DNA of 64,000 bases from Deltaproteobacteria bacterium (GCA_029858505.1 JAOUEW010000001.1:248001-312000); one strand, 5' to 3'; shown: positions 42,581-52,114, counted from the stretch's first letter. Translations and numbers: made by a program. Notes: generated by a model not told the origin, from the sequence alone.

Positions 42581-43087
42581 ATGTCCATGTCTCGTCCAAC
42601 CCTCAGTCATTTCGATCCCGTCTCTGGCAAGGCCGCCATGGTAGACGTGGGAGAAAAACCCGTGACCCGCCGAGAGGCGGTGGCCCGGGCCTCGGTGAAG
42701 ATTTCGGCGGGGCTGGCCCGCCTGCTGAAGGAGGGCCGGGTAGAAAAGGGAGATGCCTTCACCGTGGCCAAGACCGCCGCGGTGCTGGCGGCCAAAGACA
42801 CCGGCCGGTTGATTCCCCTGTGTCACCCCCTGCCCCTGGACGTGGTGGAGGTGGATTTGACCCTGGATGAAACGGAGCTGCGGGTGCATATCTCCGCCAC
42901 GGCTCGCACCCAGGCCCGCACTGGGGTAGAAATGGAAGCCATGGTGGCGGCCTCGGTGGCGGCCCTGACACTGTATGACATGTGCAAAGGGGCCGACAAA
43001 GAAATGGTGATTGAACAAGTGTATTTGGCCCGGAAAACCGGGGGCAAAAGTGGTCCGTTCCATCATCCGCTAGAGTCGGCCCCTTGA
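42581..43087 (+). CDS. moaC: Cyclic pyranopterin monophosphate synthase
   Basis: 168 residues. Converts the MoaA product to cPMP in molybdenum cofactor synthesis. LSHFDPVSGKAAMVDVGEKPVTRREAVA, IPLCHPLPLDVVEVDL, EMEAMVAASVAALTLYDMCKG and the C-terminal RKTGGKSG motif are complete. The start could be ATG 42581 or 42587. Together with mobA it shows that the organism makes the cofactor. Confidence 0.96.
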   Translation: MSMSRPTLSHFDPVSGKAAMVDVGEKPVTRREAVARASVKISAGLARLLKEGRVEKGDAFTVAKTAAVLAAKDTGRLIPLCHPLPLDVVEVDLTLDETELRVHISATARTQARTGVEMEAMVAASVAALTLYDMCKGADKEMVIEQVYLARKTGGKSGPFHHPLESAP

Positions 43088-43126
43088 AGTGATCTCTCAT
43101 CTTTCTTCTCTCTGCTTTCTCCCCCA

Positions 43127-43437
43127 GTAGATTCGAGCCATTCCCAACAACACCCCTCCCCAACGCCCTGCGGGCGTTTGCCCCTCCCCGTCGGAGAGGG
43201 ACAATACGGCTTAGGCTGGCGGTGATTCTATACATCCGTTCGGCTGGTGAAGACTGGACGGAAGCAATCATATCCCCCACCGGCTTCGATCTATTCCCCC
43301 TCCCTGATTGGGGAGGGGGGCAGGGGGGAGAGGTGCGTTGGGAGAGGAGAAGACTGGACGGAAGCAAGCAGCGCCCATACGCCATTGAACTCCCCCTCTC
43401 TTCGGGAGAGGGGGGCGGGGGGTGAGGTCTCATTAAA
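43127..43437. repeat. Dispersed repeat family A, composite copy
   Basis: Contains CCTCCCCGTCGGAGAGGGAC, two copies of AAGACTGGACGGAAGCAA (near 43248 and 43350), CGGCTTCGATCTATTCCCCC and two GC hairpins CCCTCCCTGATTGGGGAGGG and CCCTCTCTTCGGGAGAGGG. Fills the gap between moaC and the next gene. Confidence 0.75.
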
Positions 43438-43588
43438 GAGGGGAAGTAAGGGGGAATAGGTGTGGGGATTGGAGTTTTGTTGGGCAGTGCTGAAAAAAGC
43501 ATTGCTTTTTGAGGGTGAGATCGTCCATACCATTGAAAGGAATGGCAAGGAAGACCACCTCACCCCCGGCCGTTGGGAGCGGCCCATC

Positions 43589-44335
43589 ATGAGCGCCAGC
43601 CGCAAGGTTGAACATATCCTGGATCAACCCCCCCCCAGCCTTTCGGCCGGGGCCCCCGCGGATCTCCCCCGGACGCTCAGCCCCTACACCCAGGCCATGG
43701 CCCAATGCTTGGCGGGCCTGCAGGCTGGCCGCCCCCAGCCCCTGGACCCCGCCGTTGCCCAGCGCCTGACCAACCTGATTCAAGGCCGGATGCTTGAATT
43801 TCTGGCCGATCAAATCTGCGCCAACCACAAGGTCACGTCTCCCCGCTTGAGAGAGGGCATCATCCGGGCCCTGCTGGCCATTTTCAGCGAGGAATTCTTC
43901 GCGTTGTTTCGTTCCAAAATTCGGGCCCGGCCGGATCTGCTGGTCATCATATCCCGGCGCATTTTGCGGGTGGAGGGGCCCCAGCTGCGGAATCCCCATC
44001 CACGTTATGCCAGTCGGCTGTTCCCCGCCGTGTTCCGCAAATATTTTGAATACACCAACCTGAACCTGCTGCTGCAAATGGTGGAGTCGGACGCTTACGT
44101 GCAGCGGATGCTGCTGGAATCCTCGCTGGAGGGGTTGCCAGGAGCCAACCCGGCGGCAACCCAGGCCCTGCTGAACATTCTCGACAACGATGCCGAGGGC
44201 TTGTGCACCGGGTTGTTTTACGATCAGGTACGCAAGGGAAACCTGGCGGTTCTGCTGGAAAAAATCGCCGATGGCCGCTGGCGGGACGAGGTGGAAACCC
44301 TGCGCTTGCAATTATCGCGGCTGCGGGGTGGTTAG
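43589..44335 (+). CDS. Hypothetical helical protein
   Basis: 248 residues from ATG 43589; the frame is open back to 43460. Mostly helical, without TM or signal sequence: AVAQRLTNLIQGRMLEFLADQICANHK, REGIIRALLAIFSEEFFALFRSKIRARPDLLVIISRRI, NLLLQMVESDAYVQRMLLESSLEGLPG. The end is rich in Leu/Arg. No recognised family, but the amino-acid use and GC match the core genome. It stands alone between repeat A and the ankyrin gene (convergent). Confidence 0.6.
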   Translation: MSASRKVEHILDQPPPSLSAGAPADLPRTLSPYTQAMAQCLAGLQAGRPQPLDPAVAQRLTNLIQGRMLEFLADQICANHKVTSPRLREGIIRALLAIFSEEFFALFRSKIRARPDLLVIISRRILRVEGPQLRNPHPRYASRLFPAVFRKYFEYTNLNLLLQMVESDAYVQRMLLESSLEGLPGANPAATQALLNILDNDAEGLCTGLFYDQVRKGNLAVLLEKIADGRWRDEVETLRLQLSRLRGG

Positions 44336-44469
44336 CTGGGTTTACGGGGAGAGAACCGGCGGGCTGTTAAAAAACGCGAAGGGGTGACGTTGGCACTTTG
44401 GAGCGTGGGAAAAAAAATCCCCCTCTCCCATCCGGGGGAAAGGGGGAAAATAACCAGAGGGGGTTGTTG

Positions 44470-45687
44470 CTACTTGGCCCCTTTGCTTCTCAGGTAGTCG
44501 GCCACCGAGCTTTGGTTTCTATCGTTGGCTTGTTTCAACAAGGTTTTCCCATCCAGAGTCAGATTTATAGCGGCACCGTTTTCCACCAGCGCTTTCACGG
44601 TGGCCAGTCGCTCCTCATTGGCATCGCTGATGATGGCGAACATGAGGGCGGTCACCTTGGTGTTTTCAATCAGCACCGGATCATCTACCTTCATGCCTTT
44701 CTTCAGCAGGGCCCGTATCACGTCGGCCCCACCGTTGTAGGCGGCCAGTTGCAAGGGCCGCATGTCATCGGCGGCGGTCTTTCCGGCCTTGGGGTCTGCG
44801 CCTGACTCCAACAACGCCAGGGCGGCTTCCCACTTTTTATTGGCAATGGCAATCATCAGGGGCGCATACCCTTTGGGGTTTTGCTCATCCAGCTTGGCCC
44901 CTTTTTTGGTCAGATAACGAATGGAGTTGGCGGCGCCAGACTGGGCGCACACCATGATGGCCGTCCATCCATCGTTGGCTTTCCGCTCGTTCACGTTGGG
45001 TTTCGCCGTTTGGAAAAAATATTCCGCAGTGTCTGGGTGATTGGCGGCCAGGGCCCGCATGAAGGGGGTCATCTGAAACTGGTCCCGCCGTCCAGGTTCA
45101 ATGCCCTTGCTTACTAGCAACTTGGCGGCTTCGGTTTGGCCGTTGACCGCGGCAAACTCCAGGGCGGTCCAGCCGTCTACATCCTCTTGATCTAATTTGG
45201 CGCCTCGCTCTAGCAACAACTTTACCAGCGAAGCGTCTTTGGTGGCGGCCAGCATCAAGGCGGTGCCCCCGTCTTTATTTTTTTGGTTGATGTCGGCCTT
45301 GGCGTTGAGCAAAATTTTTACCGTTTCCGGGTGCTTGTTCGACACGGCCAGCATCAAGGCGGTCATCCCCTTGTCGTTGGCGGTGTTCACCTTGGCGCCT
45401 TTGCTCAGCAGGAATTGAATGAGGTCGTTGTTGCCAAACTGGGCGGCGTACATCAGGGCGGTAAATCCCTCGGCGTCTTGGTCGTTGGCGTCGGCGGTTT
45501 CCAACATTTTCTTGGCTTTGGCCGTTTGCCCGTTGGCAATGGGCCCCAGTACGGGCAAGTCCACCGGGCGGTTTCCGCCGCAGCCAGACAAACCCAGGGT
45601 CAACGCCAGCGCCAGCAGAATCATCCCTTTACGCGTGGCCGCAGAAAAAATGCGCCGAAAAAGAAAATGAAAATGATGAGATGTCAT
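44470..45687 (-). CDS. Ankyrin-repeat lipoprotein
   Basis: 405 residues. N-terminal basic segment, hydrophobic stretch and lipobox LSGC (Cys about 36), so an exported lipoprotein. Then nine to ten ankyrin repeats from about 50 to 395 (DAEGFTALMYAAQFGNNDLIQFLLSKGAKVN and similar). Ankyrin repeats bind proteins; partner unknown. No enzymatic domain. Its direction faces the 43589 gene. Confidence 0.85.
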   Translation of the reverse strand: MTSHHFHFLFRRIFSAATRKGMILLALALTLGLSGCGGNRPVDLPVLGPIANGQTAKAKKMLETADANDQDAEGFTALMYAAQFGNNDLIQFLLSKGAKVNTANDKGMTALMLAVSNKHPETVKILLNAKADINQKNKDGGTALMLAATKDASLVKLLLERGAKLDQEDVDGWTALEFAAVNGQTEAAKLLVSKGIEPGRRDQFQMTPFMRALAANHPDTAEYFFQTAKPNVNERKANDGWTAIMVCAQSGAANSIRYLTKKGAKLDEQNPKGYAPLMIAIANKKWEAALALLESGADPKAGKTAADDMRPLQLAAYNGGADVIRALLKKGMKVDDPVLIENTKVTALMFAIISDANEERLATVKALVENGAAINLTLDGKTLLKQANDRNQSSVADYLRSKGAK

Positions 45688-46106
45688 GGTTTTTCCTGAA
45701 AAAAATTGGGTGAAATCATAGGGTTGGAAAAAAGGATAGAAAAAATAGATGGGTCATTGAAGGCGTTTCAAGCCCCTGCTCTTTCCAAACCAAATGCTCA
45801 TCCGCCGGTTCTCCTGATCTTGCTTTGGGGAGAGGAGAGGCCAATGTGTTTGGATGGTTATTCCGCTTTATATTTGAATCAGGCTGTTCACGCAAGTATT
45901 TTTAACCAGAGTTTTTCTGTTCTTCTTCTCTTTGATGCAAAGCTCGAAGCCGAAAGGGAATGGGCTTGTTTCCTTTTGGCTTCAACTACGCCCCATTCCG
46001 ATCATTCAAGCCGCAATGTTCAGCACCGGCTTCCGTCCAGTATTTTATTTACAGTCAGAACGAATGAAAAGAAAAACCGTTGGATGCGCGTATTGCCCCT
46101 GGGGAG
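45688..46106. other. Intergenic region, no gene recognised
   Basis: About 420 bases between the ankyrin gene's start and folD's stop. More AT-rich than average. ORFs across it have no recognised features and the longest runs into folD in the opposite direction. It must hold the ankyrin gene promoter. Confidence 0.5.
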
Positions 46107-46973
46107 TTACTGCCCGGCTGCCCGCAGGGTGTTGGCCATCAGCATGGCGATGGTCATCAGGCCCACCCCTCCTGGCACCGGGGTAATGGCGGAACACTTG
46201 GGGGCCACCTGGTCGTAGTCCACGTCTCCCGCCAACCGGGTGCCCTTGGGGGCCGTGGGGTCCGCCACGCGGTTCATGCCCACGTCAATCACCACGGCGC
46301 CGTCTTTCACCATGTTGGCGGTGATGAACCGGGGCTGGCCAATGGCCGCCACCAAAATATCGGCCCGCAGGGTGTGGGCCGCCAGGTCGGGGGTGCGAGA
46401 GTGGCAGACGGTGACCGTGGCGTCCAGGCCCTTTTGGCTGAGCAGAATAGACACCGGACGGCCCACGATGTTGGATCGCCCCACCACCACCGCGTGTTTC
46501 CCCGCCGTGGCAATGTGGTTGCGCCGCAGCATTTCCACAATGCCCGCGGGGGTGCAGGGCAAAAACCGGGGAGACCCCGCCGCCAGCAGCCCCACGTTTT
46601 CCGGGTGAAAGCAGTCCACGTCTTTGTCGGGGCGGATCAGCCGCAAGATGCGGGATTCATCCAGCCCCTTGGGCAGGGGAAGCTGGCACAAGATGCCATG
46701 GATGGTGGGATCGTTGTTCAGGCGTTCCACCAGGGCTTCCAGTTCGGCCTGGCTGGCCGAGGCCGGCAGGCGGTGATCGACCGAGCGAATGCCCAACCGC
46801 CCGCAGGTTTTGATTTTGTTCCCCACGTACACCTGAGAGCCCGGATCTTCCCCCACCAGAATCACCGCCAGGGCGGGCTCGATGCCCCTGGCCTTCAGGC
46901 GGGCCACCAGGGCGGTTTGCTCGGCTTCAATGGCCGTGGCCAGTTCTTTGCCAGATAGAATCTTCACAGACAT
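46107..46973 (-). CDS. folD: Methylenetetrahydrofolate dehydrogenase/cyclohydrolase
   Basis: 288 residues. Bifunctional folate one-carbon enzyme using NADP. Catalytic Lys motif YVGNKIKTCGRLGI, the PGLRGxx-type PLPKGLDESRILRLIRPDKDVDCFHPENVG, CTPAGIVEMLRR, and the nucleotide-binding VVVGRSNIVGRPVSILLSQKG and GDVDYDQV...PVPGGVGLMTIAMLMANTL all match. The length is normal. Confidence 0.97.
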   Translation of the reverse strand: MSVKILSGKELATAIEAEQTALVARLKARGIEPALAVILVGEDPGSQVYVGNKIKTCGRLGIRSVDHRLPASASQAELEALVERLNNDPTIHGILCQLPLPKGLDESRILRLIRPDKDVDCFHPENVGLLAAGSPRFLPCTPAGIVEMLRRNHIATAGKHAVVVGRSNIVGRPVSILLSQKGLDATVTVCHSRTPDLAAHTLRADILVAAIGQPRFITANMVKDGAVVIDVGMNRVADPTAPKGTRLAGDVDYDQVAPKCSAITPVPGGVGLMTIAMLMANTLRAAGQ

Positions 46974-47354
46974 GGGGTCCTGGGGGTGAGGGTTCTGGGT
47001 GTAAGGGTTCTGGGTGTAAGGGTTCCAGTGGCGATGGGGGGTGTGTTTACGAGAGGGTTGGGTGGTCTTCCAAAACTACCCGGTCTCCCCCCTTGGCGCT
47101 ACCCCCTGGGTATTTTCTCTCCTTTGAGCGAAACCCCTTGCCCAACCCCCACCCTTTCAGCCAAGAATAGAGGGAAGGAGACATCTGTATCACCCGGGTT
47201 TTTGCCGTGAAAAGGGGGACGGGGGGCGAAGCCCCCAATATTCCCCCAGGGAAGGGGGCAGGGGGATGGGAAAAAATAAGGTATGCAGAGGTCTCATCAG
47301 GGAAAACCATAAGCCCGTTCCGATCCACCGGCTGTTTCTCTTCAGGGATGAACC
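46974..47354. repeat. Intergenic region with short tandem repeat and repeat family B copy
   Basis: 46985-47025 holds three copies of a 16-base word GGTTCTGGGTGTAAGG. From about 47195 to 47325 a family B copy: GGGTTTTTGCCGTGAAAAGGGG, a GGGGGGC-GAA-GCCCCC hairpin, CAGGGGGATGGGAAAAAA and GCAGAGGTCTCATCAGG. The last two words recur at 50720-50775. No gene apparent. Confidence 0.65.
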
Positions 47355-47615
47355 ATGTTTTTTAAAAAAGACCCCCGCACCGAGGCCCTGCTGGAAATGG
47401 CGCTGAAGCAGGTGGAAAAAATGCTGAGGGAAATGACCTCGGATGGCAAGGACCTGGCCAAATTAAAGCTGAAGAAATATCAAAAGACCCATTACACCGA
47501 CTGCTTGTGCCCCAAATGCAACATCGCCAAGAAAAAAAACAACCCCCACCTGCGGGGGCTGCTGGAAGAAGGCTTTAAGGTATATGTGGGCGAAGGCGGC
47601 GGCGAGGAAGACTGA
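47355..47615 (+). CDS. Small hypothetical protein with Cys cluster
   Basis: 86 residues. A basic, helical N-terminal half (TEALLEMALKQVEKMLREMTSDGKDLAKLKLKKYQ) is followed by CLCPKCNIAKKK, a possible Cys-metal site, and a charged end. ATG 47355 is preceded by AGGGATG. Not recognised. Convergent with yidC, 10 bases apart. Confidence 0.6.
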   Translation: MFFKKDPRTEALLEMALKQVEKMLREMTSDGKDLAKLKLKKYQKTHYTDCLCPKCNIAKKKNNPHLRGLLEEGFKVYVGEGGGEED

Positions 47616-47625
47616 TCCGGCGGAG

Positions 47626-49353
47626 TTAATCCGCCGGTTCGGCGATGTGGGCCCGGTTGATGACGTATTGCTGGGCGATGGACAGGGTGTTGCTCACCGA
47701 CCAATACAGCACCAGACCCGCCGGAAAGTTGGCCATCATGAAGGCGAACACCACCGGCAGCCATTTAAACATTTTGGCCTGCACGGGGTCGGCCGGGGGG
47801 GGAGACATGCGCTGCTGCAACACCATGGTGACCCCCATGATCACCGGCAGAATGTACAACCCGTCACGGGAGGACAAGTCCTCGATCCACCCAAAGAACG
47901 GCGCGTGACGAAGCTCGATGGAATACAACAGGGCCGTGTACAACGAGAAGAAAATGGGAAATTGCAGCAACAGCGGCAGGCACCCGCTTACCGGGTTGAC
48001 CTTGTGCTTTTTGTAAAACTCCATCATTTCCTTGCCCAGCCGTTCCCGGTCGTTCTTGTATCTCTCCTGCAAGGCTTTCATTTTGGGCTGAAATTTTTGC
48101 AGGCGCTTCATGCTCAACATGCCTTTGTAGGTCACGGGGAACAGCACAAAGCGCACCAGCAGCGTGAGCATAATAATGGCCAGCCCGTAGTTTCCAGTAA
48201 ACCCGTTGAACCAGCGCATCACCGCCAGCAGCAGGTGAGATAAAAAGTTCAACCCCAGAAAATCCGTGGAGAAATCCAGGGCGTTTTCCAGGGTGTGGCC
48301 AAACTTGCGCATTTCAAAGGTGTCTTTGGGGCCCATGTACAGCCGAAAGGGAGAAACAAACTGATGGCCTGGGGCCAGGTCCACCGGGGGCAGGGTCACC
48401 CCCTGGTATCCCACCAGTTCCACCTCGTTGTCTTTTTCGGGCCGGTGCACTGGCACGCCCCGAACGAAGGCCTGGGCCACCGGGCCTTCCGGCCGGAAGG
48501 CCGACAAGAAGTAGTTGTCGGAATAGCCCACCCAGTCGGGGTTTTGAATGAGCAGAGGTTCTTCCAGGTCCTTGGGGCGCTCATCTTTCACCTTGCCCCC
48601 GGTTTGATACACCGCCCCATACCAGCCCGACTGAAACATGGCCCCATGCTGGGCAAAGGGGCGGGGGCCTTCTCCAAAACTGATCTCCGCTTGCAGGGGC
48701 TGCTGGGCCTTGCCGTTGTTGTGCACCAGCAGGCGGAAGTCCACGATGTAGTTGTCGGGGTAGAAGGTAATGGTTTTTTGCAAAATCACCCCATCGCTGG
48801 TGCGCCCCGTCAGGGTCAGGGTGCGGGGGCTGTCTCCCACTTGCAGGGTGGTGGGGGCCGGGGCTTCGCCCGTTCGGGCGGAATACACCACCGCCGCCGC
48901 TTGAGAGGTGAGGCCAGGGTTTCCGGCGAAGGCCACTCCCAGCATGTCGGCCTGGGGCAGTTCATGCTTCACCATTTCCATGGGGGTGGAGTCTTCCGGC
49001 GGGCGGTTGCCGCTAAACAAATGGGGCCATTCCAGCACCGGGCGGCCATGGTTGTATTGAGACAATTGCAGCCCCACCAGCCGCCCCCCCTGGGTGGAGA
49101 CCTGGGCGGTGTACAGCCGGGTTTGAATGGTGATGAGCTGGGCCTTGGCGCCGCCAGCCTGGGGCGCGGCCCCAGACACGGCGCCGGTTTTGGCCCCGGT
49201 GGTCGGGGTCCCTGGGTTTACCAGGGCTGCCGAATGCCCAGGGGGTTCTTCCATTCCTGGGGGCTTGGTTGGGTTGGGGGGGGGAAGCAAAGTGTAAAAC
49301 AGGGCAAAGGCCACGAACGACCCGAACATTACCCAAAACGTGCGCTTGTCCAT
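47626..49353 (-). CDS. yidC: Membrane protein insertase YidC
   Basis: 575 residues. Inserts membrane proteins with or without SecYEG. N-terminal TM (RTFWVMFGSFVAFALFYTLL), a large periplasmic beta-domain (about 60-370) and the conserved 60KD_IMP core with TM segments (NGFTGNYGLAIIMLTLLVRFVLFPVTYKGMLSMKRLQ, FQPKMKALQERYKNDRERLGKEMMEFYKKHKVNPVSGCLPLLLQFPIFFSLYTALL). Part of the standard rpmH-rnpA-yidD-yidC run; mnmE does not follow. Confidence 0.97.
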   Translation of the reverse strand: MDKRTFWVMFGSFVAFALFYTLLPPPNPTKPPGMEEPPGHSAALVNPGTPTTGAKTGAVSGAAPQAGGAKAQLITIQTRLYTAQVSTQGGRLVGLQLSQYNHGRPVLEWPHLFSGNRPPEDSTPMEMVKHELPQADMLGVAFAGNPGLTSQAAAVVYSARTGEAPAPTTLQVGDSPRTLTLTGRTSDGVILQKTITFYPDNYIVDFRLLVHNNGKAQQPLQAEISFGEGPRPFAQHGAMFQSGWYGAVYQTGGKVKDERPKDLEEPLLIQNPDWVGYSDNYFLSAFRPEGPVAQAFVRGVPVHRPEKDNEVELVGYQGVTLPPVDLAPGHQFVSPFRLYMGPKDTFEMRKFGHTLENALDFSTDFLGLNFLSHLLLAVMRWFNGFTGNYGLAIIMLTLLVRFVLFPVTYKGMLSMKRLQKFQPKMKALQERYKNDRERLGKEMMEFYKKHKVNPVSGCLPLLLQFPIFFSLYTALLYSIELRHAPFFGWIEDLSSRDGLYILPVIMGVTMVLQQRMSPPPADPVQAKMFKWLPVVFAFMMANFPAGLVLYWSVSNTLSIAQQYVINRAHIAEPAD

Positions 49354-49415
49354 GAACAGAGATCAGGGAATGGAAGTGGAAGGGAACGATCAAACCAGCC
49401 GATCAAGAGAAACCA

Positions 49416-49673
49416 TCAGGCATTCTTTACTTGTGAACCAGGGGTGCCAGCCAACGGGCTTTTCTCCGGCACGGGGTCGAACCCGCCGGGATGAAACGGA
49501 TGGCAGCGGGCCACCCGCCGCATGGTCATCCACCCGCCCCGCAGGGCCCCGTGCACCCGAATGGCTTCCATGCCGTAATGGGAGCAGGTGGGGTGATACC
49601 GGCAAACCGGGGGCAGCAAAGGAGATACCAGCAGCTGGTAGGCGCGGATCAACCCCATCAATAAAAATTTCAT
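49416..49673 (-). CDS. yidD: Membrane protein insertion efficiency factor YidD
   Basis: 85 residues. The family signature is plain: [61 protein letters not shown]. Its start overlaps the rnpA stop (ATGA). Thought to aid YidC-dependent insertion. Confidence 0.96.
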   Translation of the reverse strand: MKFLLMGLIRAYQLLVSPLLPPVCRYHPTCSHYGMEAIRVHGALRGGWMTMRRVARCHPFHPGGFDPVPEKSPLAGTPGSQVKNA

Positions 49674-50170
49674 TCCGGGTCTCCTACGCGGTTGGCGCGG
49701 CCTTTTTGGTTTAAATACCGAAAGCAGGCGCTGATTTCAACGGCCACCTTGTTGAAGGTAGGCAACGGCTCTGGAGCGTCTCGCACGAAGAAACAAATAT
49801 CGTAGGGCTGTTCCAGCAGCAGGCGGTTTTGCCGCAGAGCTTCCCGCATCAGCCGCTTCAGGCGGTTTCTCACCGGGGCCGAGCCCACCCTACGCCGGGC
49901 CGACACCATGAAGCGGCTTTCTGGCCCCGCGGCGGGCAAATACTTGGCGTGCAACAGTCCCAGCCTGCGGTAGGCTCCGGCCTCGAACACGCGGGTGATT
50001 TCTTTGCGAGAAGACAACCGGATTCGCTTTGGGTACCCCCCGCCTTTCGTTTGGGCGCTGTCTAGCGGTCGTTCCTCCCGCCTTTCGCTTGGGGCGCTGG
50101 CTAGCAGGGGCTTGCCCCTGCCTTTCGTTTGGGAGCGTGTTCCCGCTTTGCTGGGGGGCCGGGCGGTCAT
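49670..50170 (-). CDS. rnpA: Ribonuclease P protein component
   Basis: 166 residues if started at ATG 50170. The catalytic-protein core is residues ~48-166: [46 protein letters not shown] (RNR signature). The first ~45 residues are extra and are encoded by a stretch with three near-copies of CCTTTCGTTTGGG at 50043, 50081 and 50121, so this part may be untranslated repeat or a real extension; no ATG or GTG with a good RBS is seen nearer the core. Confidence 0.93.
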   Translation of the reverse strand: MTARPPSKAGTRSQTKGRGKPLLASAPSERREERPLDSAQTKGGGYPKRIRLSSRKEITRVFEAGAYRRLGLLHAKYLPAAGPESRFMVSARRRVGSAPVRNRLKRLMREALRQNRLLLEQPYDICFFVRDAPEPLPTFNKVAVEISACFRYLNQKGRANRVGDPE

Positions 50171-50228
50171 GGAGCTGCCTGGAGGATGCTTTTATGCAGG
50201 GGCTTGCCCCGAATATCCCTGGGGTAAA

Positions 50229-50363
50229 TCAGACCGACAATACGTGGCGGCCTTTGGCGCGGCGGCGGCTCAGCACACCCCGTCCACCGGGGGAGGCCAT
50301 TCGCTTGCGAAATCCGTGCTTCATTTTCCGGCGGCGGGCGTGGGGCTGGAAGGTCCGTTTCAT
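50229..50363 (-). CDS. rpmH: 50S ribosomal protein L34
   Basis: 44 residues read directly from the minus strand: [18 protein letters not shown], then [26 protein letters not shown]. This is the L34 signature over its entire length. It begins the rpmH-rnpA-yidD-yidC operon; the rnpA start is 58 bases downstream. Confidence 0.97.
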   Translation of the reverse strand: MKRTFQPHARRRKMKHGFRKRMASPGGRGVLSRRRAKGRHVLSV

Positions 50364-50787
50364 GGCTGGGGGTCTCGCCTTTCAAAAGGATGGAAGAATA
50401 AAACGGGGCTGAAGACCCCTTCAAACCTGAAAAAGGGGTGTCTATGCACCGGTGTTGAATCAATTATTTAAAATAGCCCCGCAAGGGGTGCCTGTCAACC
50501 GTCCATTCCGATCGTATTCCGATTCACCCCCGGTGCTTTGATATTTTGATCTAAAGCCGAACCGTGATATCATCAAACATTATCTTTTAATGATTATTGT
50601 GATTATTTAATAAACCAATGAATCAACCAAGCGCCTAGGCAAAACAGGCCCCCGGTAGGCTGAAAACCCTAGATATCAGCATCAGCGAAACCAGGGTTTT
50701 TGCCGTGAAACGGGGGGATGGGGGGCAGGGGATTGGGAAAAAAACAGGTTACGCAGAGGTTCTGCCTAGGAAAAAGAAGCCCACGAA
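50364..50787. other. Upstream region of rpmH: AT-rich stretch and repeat family B copy
   Basis: 424 bases between divergent rpmH and the hemerythrin gene. 50515-50630 is AT-rich and contains TTTAATGATTATTGTGATTATT. No canonical DnaA box is seen. A family B repeat copy covers about 50685-50785 (GGGTTTTTGCCGTGAAACGG). The rpmH promoter must lie here. Confidence 0.5.
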
Positions 50788-51252
50788 ATGCCCATAACAA
50801 TTCCGCCCGGGGTGGGGCAGAATATGACCAACTATTTCGAACTGGATGAATCCCTTCAGTGCAAGTATCCCGCGTTAAATCAGGGGCATCAAACCCTGCT
50901 GCTGCACATCAACGGCCTGCTGCGCTGGGTGATGGAAAAACAGGCGGGGCAGCCGGTTCCACCCCCTCAGGTGTTCGATTTGTTGATGGACTTGCTGCAA
51001 TACAGCCGGGAGCATTTTTGCGCGGAAGAGTCTATCATGACCCGCTTGGCCTACCCCCTGCTGGAACCCCACCGCCACCAGCACGACGCCATGTTCGAGG
51101 GGCTGGTCCGGCACACCCGAGATTTCTACCACCAACGGGTAGATGTGGTGGTGGTGACCCTGTTTTTATTGGATTGGTGGAACCTGCACATTCAAGAAGA
51201 CGACCGGTTGTTATCGCTCTTTCTGCAACGGAATCCCCCTCCTGCCCCTTGA
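50788..51252 (+). CDS. Bacteriohemerythrin
   Basis: 154 residues. Four-helix diiron oxygen-binding protein. Iron ligands are visible in order: His in NQGHQTLLLHIN, His and Glu in HFCAEESIM, His-His in PHRHQHDAMF and His/Asp in NLHIQEDDRL. A single domain without a signalling module, so likely an oxygen or iron store or sensor. Start is 50788 or the internal 50824 (MTNYFELDES). Confidence 0.9.
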   Translation: MPITIPPGVGQNMTNYFELDESLQCKYPALNQGHQTLLLHINGLLRWVMEKQAGQPVPPPQVFDLLMDLLQYSREHFCAEESIMTRLAYPLLEPHRHQHDAMFEGLVRHTRDFYHQRVDVVVVTLFLLDWWNLHIQEDDRLLSLFLQRNPPPAP

Positions 51253-51337
51253 CATTCCCCGCCCAGAACAGGATTCTAGTGAATTCCTATCTTCGTATTT
51301 GATACCACCCGCTGCCAACGCCAAGGATACCCCTGCC

Positions 51338-52114
51338 GTGAGTAAAACCATTGTAGGCAATTGGAAAATGAACGGCAGTCTGGGGCACATCGCCCAGTTT
51401 GTGCCAGCACTGCGCAAGGGCCTGCCCCAGGGGTTTGCCCAAGCTGGCGGGGTGGTGGGGTTGTGCCCGCCCTTTCCCTACTTGGCCGCCATGGCCCAGC
51501 AGCTTCAGGGGTCCGACATTCTGCTGGGGGGGCAAAACGTGTACCCTGCCGTCCAGGGGGCCTTTACCGGAGAAGTGTCTCCGGGAATGCTGAAAGAACT
51601 GGGCGCCAGCCTGTGCATCATTGGCCATTCCGAGCGGCGGGAGCTGCTGAAAGAGGACGACGCTTTTGTGCGGGCCAAGCTGCAAAGCCTGCTGGCCGAA
51701 GACATCACCCCCATTTTGTGCGTGGGAGAAACCCTGGCCCAGCGGGAAGGCGGGCGCCAGGAAGAGGTGGTGAGCCGACAGTTGAACGCCGCCCTGCAGG
51801 GGCTAGACGTGGGCCAGGCGGCCCGGTTGACCATCGCCTACGAGCCCATCTGGGCCATTGGCACGGGCAAGACCGCCTCTCCCCAGCAGGCCAACGAAAT
51901 GCACAGCCTCATCCGGTCGCTATTGGCCACCCTGTTCGGCCCGGTGGTGGCGCCCAAGATTGATATTCTGTACGGGGGCAGCGTAAACCCCGGCAACGCG
52001 GCCAGTCTGCTCAGCCAGCCAGAGGTCAACGGGGCCCTGGTGGGGGGAGCCAGCCTGAAAGCCGAAGATTTCCTGGCCATCTTGGCCGCGGCGCCCCTTA
52101 CCGGCCGCGCCTGA
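51338..52114 (+). CDS. tpiA: Triosephosphate isomerase
   Basis: 258 residues from GTG 51338. Interconverts DHAP and G3P. GNWKMNG, LGGQNVYP, IIGHSERREL with catalytic His, AYEPIWAIGTGK with catalytic Glu and ILYGGSVNPGNA, GGASL are complete. A TTG in the same frame at 51299 would give an untypical leader. Followed by secG 25 bases on, a common arrangement. Confidence 0.97.
   Translation: MSKTIVGNWKMNGSLGHIAQFVPALRKGLPQGFAQAGGVVGLCPPFPYLAAMAQQLQGSDILLGGQNVYPAVQGAFTGEVSPGMLKELGASLCIIGHSERRELLKEDDAFVRAKLQSLLAEDITPILCVGETLAQREGGRQEEVVSRQLNAALQGLDVGQAARLTIAYEPIWAIGTGKTASPQQANEMHSLIRSLLATLFGPVVAPKIDILYGGSVNPGNAASLLSQPEVNGALVGGASLKAEDFLAILAAAPLTGRA

Noticed and set aside
45706-46218. 170-codon frame between the ankyrin gene and folD
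   Set aside because: Runs into folD antisense, has no recognised features and no good ribosome site.
50515-50630. Replication origin beside rpmH
   Set aside because: The stretch is AT-rich and rpmH often borders dnaA, but there is no dnaA gene and no clear DnaA box cluster.
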